Shown here: positions 8,312 to 17,072 of the stretch, piece by piece
How the letters are laid out: each line of letters begins with the position of its first letter
Numbering within the stretch: the stretch's first letter is position 1
Origin: Streptomyces caelestis
Lineage (GTDB): Bacteria; Actinomycetota; Actinomycetes; Streptomycetales; Streptomycetaceae
Direction: 5' to 3'
DNA length: 64,000 nt
Assembly: GCF_014205255.1 (NCBI RefSeq)
Contig: NZ_JACHNE010000001.1
Location: forward strand, 3,472,001-3,536,000
Position numbers and translations under genes: made by a program
Notes under the pieces: generated by a model
The model's input: the letters and a program-made list of their open reading frames with translations, nothing else
Databases searched by the model: none
Told to the model about the DNA's origin: nothing

Positions 8312-9904
8312 GTGACGCAGAGCGGTGTGCGGGAGAACGAAACGCGGCAGGGCGTCCGCCAGGAACCGGGCCCGGGTGAGAGCAAGTCGGTGACGGGCGG
8401 TACCCCCGGCGGCGAGGGGCGGCCTCGGCATACCCGGCGGCTGCTGAGGTGGTCCGCCGCCGTGCTCGCCGTCCTCATACTCGGGACGGCCGGGGCCGGA
8501 TACCTCTACTACCGGCATCTCAACGGCAACATCAAGAAGGACGCGCTGAACCTCGGCGACAGCAAGGTCGCCGCGCCGACGCCGAACGCCGCCGGGCAGA
8601 CCCCGCTGAACATCCTGCTCATCGGCTCGGACGCGCGGGACAGCAAGGAGAACCAGAGGCTCGGCGGCGCCCGTGAGACGTTCGGCGCCGCGCCGCTGGC
8701 GGACGTGCAGATGCTGCTGCACCTGTCCGCCGACCGCACCAACATGTCGGTCATCAGCATGCCCCGCGACACGCTCGTGAAGATCCCGAAGTGCACCGAC
8801 CCGGACGACGGGAAGGTGTACCCGGGGACCCAGGGGCGCACGATGACCAACCAGAGCCTCGGACACGGGGGCCCGGGCTGCACGGTCGCCACCTGGCAGG
8901 CGCTCACCGGCATCCACATCGACCACTTCGTCATGGTCGACTTCGCGGGCGTGGTGTCGATGGCCGACGCCGTCGGCGGTGTCCCGGTGTGCGTCGACGC
9001 CAACATCCACTCCCGCACCTCCGACGGCAAGGGCTCGGGCCTGAGACTGGAGAAGGGCACCTCGTACATCCAGGGGGAGCAGGCCCTGCAGTGGCTGCGC
9101 ACCCGCTACGGCTTCGAGGACGGCAGCGACCTCGCCCGCGCCAAGGCCCAGCACATGTACATGAACGCGATGGTCCGCCAGCTCCGCGAGAACGCCACCC
9201 TGAGCAGCCCGAACAAGCTCCGCAGACTGGCCGAGGAGGCCACCCGGGCGCTGACGGTCGACCCCGGCCTCGACACCGTCAAGAAGCTCTACGACCTCAG
9301 CGACGAGCTGCGCAAGGTGAAGCCGGAGCGCATCACCATGACCACGATGCCCAACCGGTACGTGGGCGCCCGCGTGGAGCCGACCGAGGACGCCGAGCAG
9401 CTGTTCCGGCTCGTGCGGGAGGACATCGCGCTGGACGGCAAGGACAAGGACGGGAAGAAGACGGCGGAGAAGGCCTCCGCCGACCCGGCCGCGGCCGACG
9501 GCGAGATCCCCGTCCAGGTCCGCAACGGCACCCGGACCGACACCCTGGCCGCGGCACGCGGGCGCGCGAGCACGGTGACCGGACTGCTGAAGGAGCAGGG
9601 CTTCGCCCAGGCCGTCGCCGACACCAACGGCTCGTGGAGCGAGGAGCGGACCGTCGTCCGCTACCCGAGCGCGGACCTGGAGGGCGACGCCCAGCGGGTC
9701 GCCAAGGCCCTCGGGATCCCGCTGGGTTCGGTGAAGCGGTCGACCGACGTCTCCGGCGTCACGCTCGTCGTGGGCGCCGACTGGCGGGAGGGCACGGACT
9801 ACAAGACGCCGAAGCGCAACGACAAGACCCCGAAGTCGGCCGAGGCGCTCAACGGCGCGGACGACAAGGCCTGTATGCACGTGAACCCGAACTTCACCTG
9901 GTGA
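8312..9904 (+). CDS. LCP family protein with LytR_C domain, paralogue 5 (type B)
   Basis: A 530-residue twin of 4604-6220. It has a transmembrane segment at about 44-66, an LCP domain from about residue 98 (NILLIGSDAR, ADVQMLLHLS, SMPRDTLVKIPKC, WLRTRYGF) and a C-terminal LytR_C-like domain from about residue 398. GTG 8312 (VTQSGVRENE) follows GGAAGGA at good spacing; the ATG-like opening at 8249 lies within the terminator loop region and is rejected. The shared C-terminal pattern VRYPSA.L.GDAQRVAK.LG with paralogue 3 confirms the pairing. Ligation of anionic polymers to the wall is inferred from the family. Confidence 0.92.
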   Translation: MTQSGVRENETRQGVRQEPGPGESKSVTGGTPGGEGRPRHTRRLLRWSAAVLAVLILGTAGAGYLYYRHLNGNIKKDALNLGDSKVAAPTPNAAGQTPLNILLIGSDARDSKENQRLGGARETFGAAPLADVQMLLHLSADRTNMSVISMPRDTLVKIPKCTDPDDGKVYPGTQGRTMTNQSLGHGGPGCTVATWQALTGIHIDHFVMVDFAGVVSMADAVGGVPVCVDANIHSRTSDGKGSGLRLEKGTSYIQGEQALQWLRTRYGFEDGSDLARAKAQHMYMNAMVRQLRENATLSSPNKLRRLAEEATRALTVDPGLDTVKKLYDLSDELRKVKPERITMTTMPNRYVGARVEPTEDAEQLFRLVREDIALDGKDKDGKKTAEKASADPAAADGEIPVQVRNGTRTDTLAAARGRASTVTGLLKEQGFAQAVADTNGSWSEERTVVRYPSADLEGDAQRVAKALGIPLGSVKRSTDVSGVTLVVGADWREGTDYKTPKRNDKTPKSAEALNGADDKACMHVNPNFTW

Positions 9905-9910
9905 CGGAAA

Positions 9911-9938
9911 CGGGCCCCTCCCGAGGGGGAGGGGCCCG
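9911..9938. terminator. Bidirectional terminator between LCP paralogue 5 and GT2 gene
   Basis: Twelve-base perfect stem (CGGGCCCCTCCC / GGGAGGGGCCCG) with a GAGG loop, midway between two convergent genes. Confidence 0.8.
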
Positions 9939-9955
9939 AACGCGTGCGGTGTGGG

Positions 9956-10993
9956 TCAGCCGGTGGCCGCGTCCGCCCGGACCGCCGGACGCCGGCTCGC
10001 TATCACCTTGCGGGCCAGCGACCGCGGGCTGGTCAGGAAGCCCCAGCCCCACGACATGTGCATGGTGGCCAGCGCCACGGGGATCTGGAGCCGCGCCTTC
10101 AGCGGCAGCCCCTTGCCCGCCAGGACCGAGCCGAGCAGGATCGCCGCGAGATAACCGCCGGGCACCACGAAGCCCCACGGCGTCAGCAGCGCGCCCACCA
10201 GGATCCCGGCCGCGATCGCGCACACGGCGGTCGGCGGGGCGAGATAGCGCAGGTTGATGGAGCCCTCGTGGAAGCGGGCGACGACGTGCCGCCAGCGGCC
10301 GTAGTCCTTGTACTGCTTGGCGAGCGCCTTCACGCTCGGCCGCGGCCGGTACGACACCTTCAGCTCGGGCGAGAACCAGATCAGCCCGCCGGCCTCGCGG
10401 ATACGGAAGTTCAGCTCCCAGTCCTGGGCGCGGATGAACTCCACGTTGTAGCCGCCCTGCTGCTCCAGCGCCTCGCGCCGGAAGACCCCGAGGTAGACGG
10501 TCTCGGCCGGGCCCGCCTGTCCCCCGGTGTGGAAGGCGGCGTTGCCGACCCCGATCTTCGAGGTCATCGCGGCGGCGACGGCACGCTCCCAGTCGTTCTC
10601 GCCCTCGGCGTGCATGATGCCGCCGACGTTCTGCGCGCCGGTCTCCTCCAGGAGCCGTACGGCGGTGGCGATGTAGTCGGGCGAGAGCATGCCGTGCCCG
10701 TCGACGCGGACGACGATCGGGTGGCGGGAGGCGTTGATCGCGGCGTTCAACGCGGCGGGGGTACGGCCGGTGGGGTTGGGGACGGTGTGCACACGCGGGT
10801 CTTCGGCCACGAGCTCGGCGGCGATCTCGTCCGTGCGGTCCGCGGACGGACCGAGGGCGATCACGACCTCCATCTCGCCGGCGTACTCCTGCGCGAGGAT
10901 CGCTTGGACTGCTCCCCGCAGATGCCGTTCCTCATTGAGGACGGGCATGATCACGGAAACGGCGGGGAGCCGCACGTCGGGATTGGCGTTCAT
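9956..10993 (-). CDS. Family 2 glycosyltransferase, membrane-associated
   Basis: A 345-residue GT2 enzyme. It has the N-terminal nucleotide-sugar fold (VSVIMPVLNEERHLRGAV), an acidic metal-site region VVRVDGHGML around residue 95 and AQDWELNFRIREAGG near residue 190, the (E/Q)DWE-type catalytic site. Two hydrophobic C-terminal stretches (about 250-295) probably hold it at the membrane. Its place inside the LCP cluster suggests it builds the cell-wall glycopolymer, or a modification of it, that LCP ligases attach; that is inference. ATG 10993 starts MNANPDVRLPAVSV with only a weak ribosome site. Confidence 0.88.
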   Translation of the reverse strand: MNANPDVRLPAVSVIMPVLNEERHLRGAVQAILAQEYAGEMEVVIALGPSADRTDEIAAELVAEDPRVHTVPNPTGRTPAALNAAINASRHPIVVRVDGHGMLSPDYIATAVRLLEETGAQNVGGIMHAEGENDWERAVAAAMTSKIGVGNAAFHTGGQAGPAETVYLGVFRREALEQQGGYNVEFIRAQDWELNFRIREAGGLIWFSPELKVSYRPRPSVKALAKQYKDYGRWRHVVARFHEGSINLRYLAPPTAVCAIAAGILVGALLTPWGFVVPGGYLAAILLGSVLAGKGLPLKARLQIPVALATMHMSWGWGFLTSPRSLARKVIASRRPAVRADAATG

Positions 10994-11120
10994 AGGGGGC
11001 TCACGTTACCGCGAACGGGGGACACCGTTGCGCGCCGCCGGGGCGCTACCGCGGGCCGCAGATCATATCGGCCTACGGTTTCACGGATCCCACGTACGGC
11101 CGTCGTCCGGAGGTGTCCCC

Positions 11121-12605
11121 TTGCCCACGCCGCCGCGGTCCCCTCGGTCCACCGCCGCCCCGCAGCGCCGCCCGCAGCCCGCCCCCGGGCGGGCTTCCCG
11201 CAGGCACGCGCCGCCCGTACGGCGCCGGAAGCCGCGCTGGGGCATGCGGATGGTCACCACCCTGTCCGTGGTGGTCCTCGCGTCCGCCGGTATCGGGCAC
11301 GCGGTGATGACCAGCCTCGACGCGGACATCGCCCGGGTCGACCCCTTCAAGGACATGAAGAACCGGCCGCAGGCGGGCCACGGCATGAACGTGCTGCTGG
11401 TCGGCACCGACGGTCGCGAGAAGATCAGCAAGGAGGAGCGGCGGAAGTACCGGCTGGGCGGTGCGCCCTGCCGCTGCACCGACACGATCATGATCGTGCA
11501 CATCTCGGGGGACCGGGAGCGGGCGAGTGTGGTGAGCCTGCCACGCGACTCGTACGCCGTGCTGCCGGCGCACGTCGACCGTACGACGGGCAAGCGGCAC
11601 GGGGCGCACCCGGTCAAGCTGAACGCGGCGTACGCCGAGGGCGGGCCGCAGCTGACCGTGCGGACGGTCGAGAGCATGACGAAGGTGAAGATCGACCACT
11701 ACGTGGAGGTCGACTTCACCAGCTTCATGAGGACGGTGGACGTGGTCGGGGGCGTACAGATCTGCACCGCCGACCCCCTCAAGGACAGTTACACCGGACT
11801 GAACCTCCCGGCCGGACGGCACACGCTGGCGGGCGGGCAGGCGCTTCAGTACGTCCGCGCCCGGCACATCGACGGGGCCTCGGACCTCGGCCGGATGAAA
11901 CGCCAGCAGCGCTTCATGGCGGCGCTCGTGGAGCGGATCACCTCCTCGGGGATCCTCCTCAACCCGATGAAGTTCCGGGACGTGACCCGGGCGGTGCTCG
12001 GCTCGGTCCGGGCCGACAAGGGCTTCGGCACGGACGAGATGCTGGACCTGGGCCGGGCCATGCGGAACTTCTCCCCCTCCTCCTCCGAGTTCACGACCGT
12101 CCCGATCGGGCGGATGGGATACGCCGTGAAGGGCGTCGGCTCGACGCTGAAGTGGGACCCCGTGAAGGCGGAGCGGCTCTTCCACGCCCTGCGCGAGGAC
12201 CAGCCGCTGTCGGTGCACGGGCCCCGCGGCGCGGCACGGATCGTCTCGGTCGCCCCGCAGCAGATCCGCGTGCAGGTGGAGAACGGCACGCGCACGCCCG
12301 GGCTGGGCCGCCGCGTGGACGCGGCCCTGGCCTCGACGGGCTTCCGTACGACCCGGGCCCCGGTGAACGCCGCCGCCCGCGAGGTCAAGCGCACGATCGT
12401 CGCCCACGACCCCCGCTGGGACCGCTCGGCCAAATCCCTCGCCACCGCCCTGCCGGGCAGCGAACTCCGCCCGGTCAAGGGCCTGGGCGCGACCCTGAAG
12501 GTCATCGCGGGTACGGATTTCGAGCGCGTGCGCAAGGTACGGGCCGAGGACCCTGGGCAGGGCGAGTTCGGAGTGGTGCGGGGCGATGAGGTGGCGTGCT
12601 CGTAG
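11121..12605 (+). CDS. LCP family protein with LytR_C domain, paralogue 6
   Basis: A 494-residue LCP ligase. It has an Arg/Pro-rich cytoplasmic head, a transmembrane segment at about 42-63 and an LCP domain from about residue 89 (NVLLVGTDGRE, CTDTIMIVHIS, SLPRDSYAVLP, YVRARH). A LytR_C-like tail begins near residue 380 (IRVQVENGTRTPG). TTG 11121 is chosen because GGAGGT sits six bases before it; the open frame extends far upstream antisense to the GT2 gene without coding character. It is more divergent than paralogues 2-5 and is divergently transcribed from the glycosyltransferase. Confidence 0.9.
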   Translation: MPTPPRSPRSTAAPQRRPQPAPGRASRRHAPPVRRRKPRWGMRMVTTLSVVVLASAGIGHAVMTSLDADIARVDPFKDMKNRPQAGHGMNVLLVGTDGREKISKEERRKYRLGGAPCRCTDTIMIVHISGDRERASVVSLPRDSYAVLPAHVDRTTGKRHGAHPVKLNAAYAEGGPQLTVRTVESMTKVKIDHYVEVDFTSFMRTVDVVGGVQICTADPLKDSYTGLNLPAGRHTLAGGQALQYVRARHIDGASDLGRMKRQQRFMAALVERITSSGILLNPMKFRDVTRAVLGSVRADKGFGTDEMLDLGRAMRNFSPSSSEFTTVPIGRMGYAVKGVGSTLKWDPVKAERLFHALREDQPLSVHGPRGAARIVSVAPQQIRVQVENGTRTPGLGRRVDAALASTGFRTTRAPVNAAAREVKRTIVAHDPRWDRSAKSLATALPGSELRPVKGLGATLKVIAGTDFERVRKVRAEDPGQGEFGVVRGDEVACS

Positions 12606-12635
12606 GGGCCGCGGCGCACGCATGGCGGATTCCTT

Positions 12636-12682
12636 CCTTCCGTCCCGTGGCGGTCGGGACCCAGCAGGCGTAGGACGGAAGG
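12636..12682. terminator. Possible terminator or structured leader
   Basis: CCTTCCGTCC and GGACGGAAGG pair around a 27-base loop, between LCP paralogue 6 and the Cys-rich protein gene. It may end the former transcript or fold in the 5' leader of the latter. Confidence 0.4.
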
Positions 12683-12728
12683 GCACGAGGGTCGGCCCCG
12701 GCCCTCACCGCCCCACCCGGGAGGAATC

Positions 12729-13091
12729 ATGACCCAGCAAGCCACCGTGACCCCGCTGAGCAAGGAGATGCAGGAGTGCGTCCAGGCCTGCATGACCTGC
12801 CACAGCGTGTGCGAGGAGACCATGAGCTCCTGCCTGCAGATGGGCGGCCAGGCCCAGATGCAGATCATGCGCGCGGTCATGGACTGCGCCGAGATGACGC
12901 GCCTGTGCGCCGACATGATGATGCGCCGCTCGCCGCTGTCGGCCGAGATGTGCGCGATGTGCGCCCGGGCCTGTGACATGTGCGCCGAGGCGTGTATGTC
13001 CATGCCGGACGACGCCCAGATGATGCGCTGCGCCGAGGCGTGTCGCCGCTGTGCCGAGATGTGCCGCTCGATGTCGGCCGCCACGATGTGA
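12729..13091 (+). CDS. Four-helix bundle copper-binding-type protein (DUF326)
   Basis: A 120-residue protein, rich in Cys and Met, with repeated CxxxC patterns (CVQACMTCHSVCEE, CAEMTRLCADMMM, CAMCARACDMCAEAC, CAEACRRCAEMC). It matches the DUF326 / copper storage-type family, in which Cys-lined four-helix bundles bind Cu(I). There is no signal peptide, so it is probably cytosolic. GGGAGGAATC gives a strong ribosome site before ATG 12729. A role in copper buffering is inferred from composition and family only. Confidence 0.82.
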   Translation: MTQQATVTPLSKEMQECVQACMTCHSVCEETMSSCLQMGGQAQMQIMRAVMDCAEMTRLCADMMMRRSPLSAEMCAMCARACDMCAEACMSMPDDAQMMRCAEACRRCAEMCRSMSAATM

Positions 13092-13110
13092 GGACCGCGT
13101 CCTGACAGCA

Positions 13111-13138
13111 CCAAGGGCACCCGGTGGGGTGCCCTTGG
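13111..13138. terminator. Bidirectional terminator
   Basis: Twelve-base perfect stem (CCAAGGGCACCC / GGGTGCCCTTGG) with a GGTG loop, between the convergent Cys-rich and secreted-protein genes. Confidence 0.85.
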
Positions 13139-13157
13139 TACTGCAGCAGTGGTGCTC

Positions 13158-13586
13158 CTAGGCGATGCCGGGGCGGCCGGCGATGCAGTCCCAGTACTTC
13201 TTCGTGGAGTAATTGCCCACGCAGGCCGAGATGTGGACCTGGGTGCACTCGTCCAAGCCGGTGCCGTATGCCTCGCTGATCGTGGTGCCGGATCCCTGTC
13301 GGTTCCAGACGATGTCGTAGAGCCCACCGCTGCCGTCCGGATACTGGACCGAGACCACGGCGACGGCCGAGTGGCCGTCGGCCACCGAGTCCTTCACGTA
13401 GACCTTGTCGCCGTCGTGCTTGAACCACGCGGCCGAGTGGCCGTAGGCGCTGTACACCACGCTCGAGTCCTCGCTGCAGTAGGCGGCCGACGCAGTCTGG
13501 CTGCCGAGGACCGACAAGCCCATCGCGGTCAGCGAGACGGCCAGACCTCTGGCGACGAGACGGCGGGAAAATCCGATCAGGCGCAT
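13158..13586 (-). CDS. Small secreted protein of unknown function
   Basis: A 142-residue protein with a clear Sec signal peptide: basic n-region (RLIGFSRRLVARG), hydrophobic core and a cleavage site after SQTASA, around residue 33. The mature part has about 107 residues and starts AYCSEDSS. It contains four cysteines (AYC, DEC, SAC, WDC), which suggests two disulfides, and many Tyr, Gly and Ser residues (VVYSAYGHSAAWFKHDGDKVYV). I do not recognise a domain. It is flanked by an upstream 100-base spacer and the divergent-facing LCP gene on the same strand. It could be a small extracellular beta-protein; function unknown. Confidence 0.75.
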   Translation of the reverse strand: MRLIGFSRRLVARGLAVSLTAMGLSVLGSQTASAAYCSEDSSVVYSAYGHSAAWFKHDGDKVYVKDSVADGHSAVAVVSVQYPDGSGGLYDIVWNRQGSGTTISEAYGTGLDECTQVHISACVGNYSTKKYWDCIAGRPGIA

Positions 13587-13693
13587 GTGCCCCCCTGTTG
13601 ATCCTGTCGAGCAGGGGGCCGATCATGGCATGTTCATGAACGTGAAGTAAAGGATTTTCGGCCAACGAGCGGTGACGTGTCAGCCACCATCCG

Positions 13694-14992
13694 TCAGCCG
13701 CTGCTCACCGTCACGGGTTCGTCGTTCTTCAGCTGCTTCACCAGCGCCTTCACCTTGGCGTTGTCCCACTGGAGGTTGCCGTTCGCGGAGTTGCCCGCGA
13801 TCGGCATGTTCATGGACTTGCCCTCGCCGCCGCTGACGCCCTTCATCGCCCAGAACATGGACGCCAGGTCGAACAGGCCCATGTCCTTGTCGACCACGAG
13901 GGAGTCCAGGCCCGCGCCCATGGTCGGGTACAGCTTGAACGGGTTGAGGATCGTGCTCGGCGTGGCGACCTGGTTGGCCAGGGCCGAGAGGAATTTCTGC
14001 TGGTTCTTCGTACGGTCAAGGTCGGAGCCGGCGAGCGCGTAGCGGGTGCGGACGAAGGCCAAGGCCTGCTCGCCGTTGAGAGTCTGCTTACCCCTCTTGA
14101 GGTCCGCGCCGGACTTGGTGTCCTTGATGTCCTGCGGAATGTCCATCTCGACCCCGCCGACCGCGTCCACGATGTTCGCGAAGCCGCCGAAGCCGATCTC
14201 GACGTAGTGGTCGATGTGCAGGCCCGTGTTGTACTCGACCGTGCGCACCAGCAGCGTGGGCCCGTCGATCGAGTACGCCGCGTTCAGCTTGTTGGCGCCC
14301 ATCGCGGGCCTGGTCTTGCCGGACTCGGAGCCCTGAAACTGCGGGATCGTGACGTTCGAGTCGCGAGGCAGGGAGATGAGCGTGGGCCCGTTGTCGCCGA
14401 CGTGAAGGATCATCATCGAGTCCGTGCGCTTGCCCTTGGCGGAGCCGGTGCGCAGCCTCTTCTTGTCCTCGGCCGACATGCCCTCACGGCTGTCGGAGCC
14501 GACGATCAGGTAGTTCGTGCCCTCGCCCGCCTCCGGCCGGTCGATGACCTTCGACAGGTCGACGTCGCGGTTGAGCTTGGAGTCTGCCCAGAAGTACGTG
14601 GCGACGCTCGTCACGACCAGCACCGTCGCGACCGTGATGGCCGTCACCTTGATGCGGCGGCGCCAGTTCGGCGCGGGGCGCGGCTCGTACATGTCGTCGC
14701 CCGGACCGCCGGGGCCTCTGCCACCGGGGGACCCGTAGACCTGGCCGGTGTTGTAGCCGCTGTCGTAGCCGCCCGGCGGCTCGGCGTAGCCGCCGTTGAC
14801 GTACGACGGCTGCTGCGGAACCCCGCCGGTGTACGGCGCCGCACCACCGTAGGCACCCTGCCCGGGCGACGGCGCCGGACCGCGGCGGACCTGCCGCATC
14901 ACACGGGCGCTCTCGGGCTGTGCGCTCGCGCTTCCGCGTCCGTAGCGGCTGCCGCGGTTGTCGTCGGACCATCCCTCGGGCCAATTGTTCAT
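13694..14992 (-). CDS. LCP family protein, paralogue 7
   Basis: A 432-residue LCP ligase transcribed opposite to the other six. The cytoplasmic part is long and rich in Gly, Tyr and Pro, followed by a transmembrane segment at about 111-137. The LCP domain starts near residue 159 with YLIVGSDSREG, then RTDSMMILHVGDN, SLPRDSNVTIPQF and FVRTRYAL. There is no LytR_C domain. I set the start at ATG 14992 (MNNWPEGWSDDNRG), typical for this subfamily; an in-frame opening to 15073 would run into the promoter of the divergent thioesterase gene. Expected to attach wall polymers, probably with partly redundant function. Confidence 0.9.
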   Translation of the reverse strand: MNNWPEGWSDDNRGSRYGRGSASAQPESARVMRQVRRGPAPSPGQGAYGGAAPYTGGVPQQPSYVNGGYAEPPGGYDSGYNTGQVYGSPGGRGPGGPGDDMYEPRPAPNWRRRIKVTAITVATVLVVTSVATYFWADSKLNRDVDLSKVIDRPEAGEGTNYLIVGSDSREGMSAEDKKRLRTGSAKGKRTDSMMILHVGDNGPTLISLPRDSNVTIPQFQGSESGKTRPAMGANKLNAAYSIDGPTLLVRTVEYNTGLHIDHYVEIGFGGFANIVDAVGGVEMDIPQDIKDTKSGADLKRGKQTLNGEQALAFVRTRYALAGSDLDRTKNQQKFLSALANQVATPSTILNPFKLYPTMGAGLDSLVVDKDMGLFDLASMFWAMKGVSGGEGKSMNMPIAGNSANGNLQWDNAKVKALVKQLKNDEPVTVSSG

Positions 14993-15111
14993 GCGCCCCA
15001 GTGTGCAGGTCCCCGTGGCACGCCATACAAGAGTCGTCGGAAAATCAGAGCACGGCTGTGGCGAAGCTGACACAAAACCCCCTCATACCGCCTCGGCATA
15101 AGGTAGGGGCC

Positions 15112-15684
15112 ATGACAGACCAGGCCCCAGTTGCGGATTCCGGCACTCCGGATATCCCGGGCAAGCCGACTTCGGCGTCCCGCACCACCCTCAGCCACAT
15201 CATGACCCACAACGACACGAACCTTCTCGGGACGGTGCACGGCGGGGTCATCATGAAGCTGGTCGACGACGCGGCGGGGGCCGTGGCCGGGCGGCACTCC
15301 GGCGGGCCGGCCGTCACCGCGTCCATGGACGAGATGGCCTTCCTGGAGCCGGTCCGCGTCGGTGACCTGGTCCACGTCAAGGCGCAGGTCAACTGGACCG
15401 GCCGTACTTCCATGGAGGTCGGCGTGCGGGTCCTCGCCGAACGCTGGAACGAGTCGGCCCCGCCCACCCAGGTCGGCTCCGCCTACCTCGTCTTCGCGGC
15501 GGTCGACGCCGACGGCAAGCCCCGCCGGGTCCCCCCGGTCCTCCCGGAGACCGAACGCGACAGGCGCCGCTACCAGGAGGCCCAGATCCGCCGTACCCAC
15601 CGCCTGGCCCGCCGCCGGGCGATCATGGAGCTGCGGGAGAAGCGGGCGGCGGAGGGGTTCGAGGACTGTTCGAGGACTGAGTGA
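15112..15684 (+). CDS. Acyl-CoA thioesterase (hotdog fold, YciA/BACH type)
   Basis: A 190-residue hotdog-fold acyl-CoA hydrolase. The motif HIMTHNDTNLLGTVHGGVIMKLVDDAAG near residues 25-55 contains the catalytic Asn/Asp and the HGG helix start that define this subfamily. The C-terminal 40 residues are basic and helical (RDRRRYQEAQIRRTHRLARRR), as in actinobacterial members. It releases CoA from fatty acyl-CoA in the cytosol. ATG 15112 follows GGTAGGGGCC; the longer upstream frame overlaps the LCP gene start. It converges on an acyl-CoA dehydrogenase gene, consistent with a lipid-metabolism setting. Confidence 0.88.
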   Translation: MTDQAPVADSGTPDIPGKPTSASRTTLSHIMTHNDTNLLGTVHGGVIMKLVDDAAGAVAGRHSGGPAVTASMDEMAFLEPVRVGDLVHVKAQVNWTGRTSMEVGVRVLAERWNESAPPTQVGSAYLVFAAVDADGKPRRVPPVLPETERDRRRYQEAQIRRTHRLARRRAIMELREKRAAEGFEDCSRTE

Positions 15685-15711
15685 GCCTCCCGCGGTGCGG
15701 GAGGCTCACTC
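15679..15711. terminator. Bidirectional terminator between thioesterase and acyl-CoA dehydrogenase
   Basis: Fifteen-base perfect stem (GAGTGAGCCTCCCGC / GCGGGAGGCTCACTC) with a three-base loop. The left arm includes the thioesterase stop codon. Confidence 0.88.
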
Positions 15712-15728
15712 GCTCGGGCAGGAGCCTG

Positions 15729-16886
15729 TTACGGCAGATTGCGCGCCATCACGATGCGCTGAACCTGGTTCGTGCCTTCATAAATCTGCGTGATCTTGGC
15801 GTCGCGCATCATGCGCTCCACCGGGTAGTCGCGGGTGTAGCCGTAGCCGCCGAGGAGCTGGACCGCGTCCGTGGTGACCTCCATGGCCGCGTCCGAGGCG
15901 AAGCACTTGGCGGCGGCGCCCAGGTAGGTGAGGTCGGCGTCGCCGCGCTCGGAGGCGGCTGCGGCCTGATAGGTCAGGGCGCGGGCGGCCGAGATCTTCA
16001 TGGCCATGTCGGCGAGCATGAACTGGATGCCCTGGAAGTCGGCGATCGGCTTGCCGAACTGCTTGCGCTCCTTGACGTAGCCCTTGGCGTAGTCGAGGGC
16101 GCCCTGGGCGATGCCGAGGGCCTGGGCGGCGATGGTGATGCGGGTGTGGTCGAGGGTCTTCATCGCCGTGGCGAAGCCGGTGCCCTCCTCGCCGATCATG
16201 CGGTCGGCGGGGATACGGACGTTGTCGAGGTAGACCTCGCGGGTCGGGGAGCCCTTGATGCCGAGCTTCTTCTCCGGGGCGCCGAAGGAGACGCCCTCGT
16301 CGGACTTCTCGACGACGAAGGCCGAGATGCCCTTGGAACGCTTGGCCGGGTCCGTGACCGCCATCACCGTGTAGAACTCGGACTCGCCCGCGTTGGTGAT
16401 CCAGCGCTTCACGCCGTTGAGGACGTAGTGGTCGCCGTCGCGGACGGCCTTCGTCTTCATGCCGGCGGCGTCGGAGCCGGCGTCCGGCTCCGACAGGCAG
16501 TACGAGAACATGCCGTCGCCCTTGGCGAGCGGGGCCATGTACTTCTTCTTCAGCTCCTCGGAGCCGGAGAGGATCACGGGGAGCGAGCCCAGCTTGTTCA
16601 CCGCGGGTATGAGGGAGGACGAGGCGCAGACTCGCGCGACCTCCTCGATCACTATGACGGTGGCGAGCGCGTCGGCGCCCGAGCCGCCGTACTCCTCGGG
16701 TACGTGCACGGCGTGCAGGTCGTTGGCGACCAGCGCGTCGAGCGCCTCCTGCGGGAAGCGGGCCTCCTCGTCCACCACGGCGGCGTACGGCGCGATCTTC
16801 GCCTCGGCCAGCGAGCGGACGGCGTCGCGGAGCATGTCGTGCTCCTCGGACGGGCGGTACAGGTCGAAGTCAGCCGATCCGGCCAA
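15729..16886 (-). CDS. Acyl-CoA dehydrogenase
   Basis: A 385-residue short/medium-chain-type acyl-CoA dehydrogenase. Visible are the FAD-binding signature CLSEPDAGSDAAGMKTKA near residue 130, the WITNAGESEFY segment, and the C-terminal QLLGGYGYTRDYPVERMMRDAKITQIYEGTNQ, whose YEGT supplies the catalytic base region. It oxidises acyl-CoA to enoyl-CoA and passes electrons to ETF. The start appears to be TTG 16886 (LAGSADFDLYRPSEEHD) with a GAGAG upstream. The divergent spacer to ugd has TAAC-TACC-GTTA at 16923-16934, which could be an operator half. Confidence 0.93.
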   Translation of the reverse strand: MAGSADFDLYRPSEEHDMLRDAVRSLAEAKIAPYAAVVDEEARFPQEALDALVANDLHAVHVPEEYGGSGADALATVIVIEEVARVCASSSLIPAVNKLGSLPVILSGSEELKKKYMAPLAKGDGMFSYCLSEPDAGSDAAGMKTKAVRDGDHYVLNGVKRWITNAGESEFYTVMAVTDPAKRSKGISAFVVEKSDEGVSFGAPEKKLGIKGSPTREVYLDNVRIPADRMIGEEGTGFATAMKTLDHTRITIAAQALGIAQGALDYAKGYVKERKQFGKPIADFQGIQFMLADMAMKISAARALTYQAAAASERGDADLTYLGAAAKCFASDAAMEVTTDAVQLLGGYGYTRDYPVERMMRDAKITQIYEGTNQVQRIVMARNLP

Positions 16887-17072
16887 GGTCTCTCACGCTC
16901 CAAAACGCTGCGACGGTGACGCTAACTACCGTTAAGTAATCAAAAGTTTATGGGGTCGCCCACGGGAGGGATACGTGAGCTGGGCGACAGCGGGAAAGTT
17001 GCCCTGTGAAGCGCGCTCCCATGCCCCGGATATGCTCGGGCGCGCACCTGCCGTAGAACCCCTGGAGCACCC

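Noticed and set aside
6322..8478. 718-codon minus-strand open frame over LCP paralogue 4
   Set aside because: Same type of shadow; the LCP and LytR_C motifs are on the plus strand.
7000..9900. Sign of mobile element at the LCP duplication
   Set aside because: No transposase, no inverted terminal repeats or target duplications seen; simple tandem duplication explains the order.
9944..12589. 881-codon open frame on the plus strand across the GT2 and LCP genes
   Set aside because: It is the shadow of the antisense GT2 gene and of another frame of LCP paralogue 6; Arg/Gly/Pro-rich composition, no domain, wrong third-position bias.
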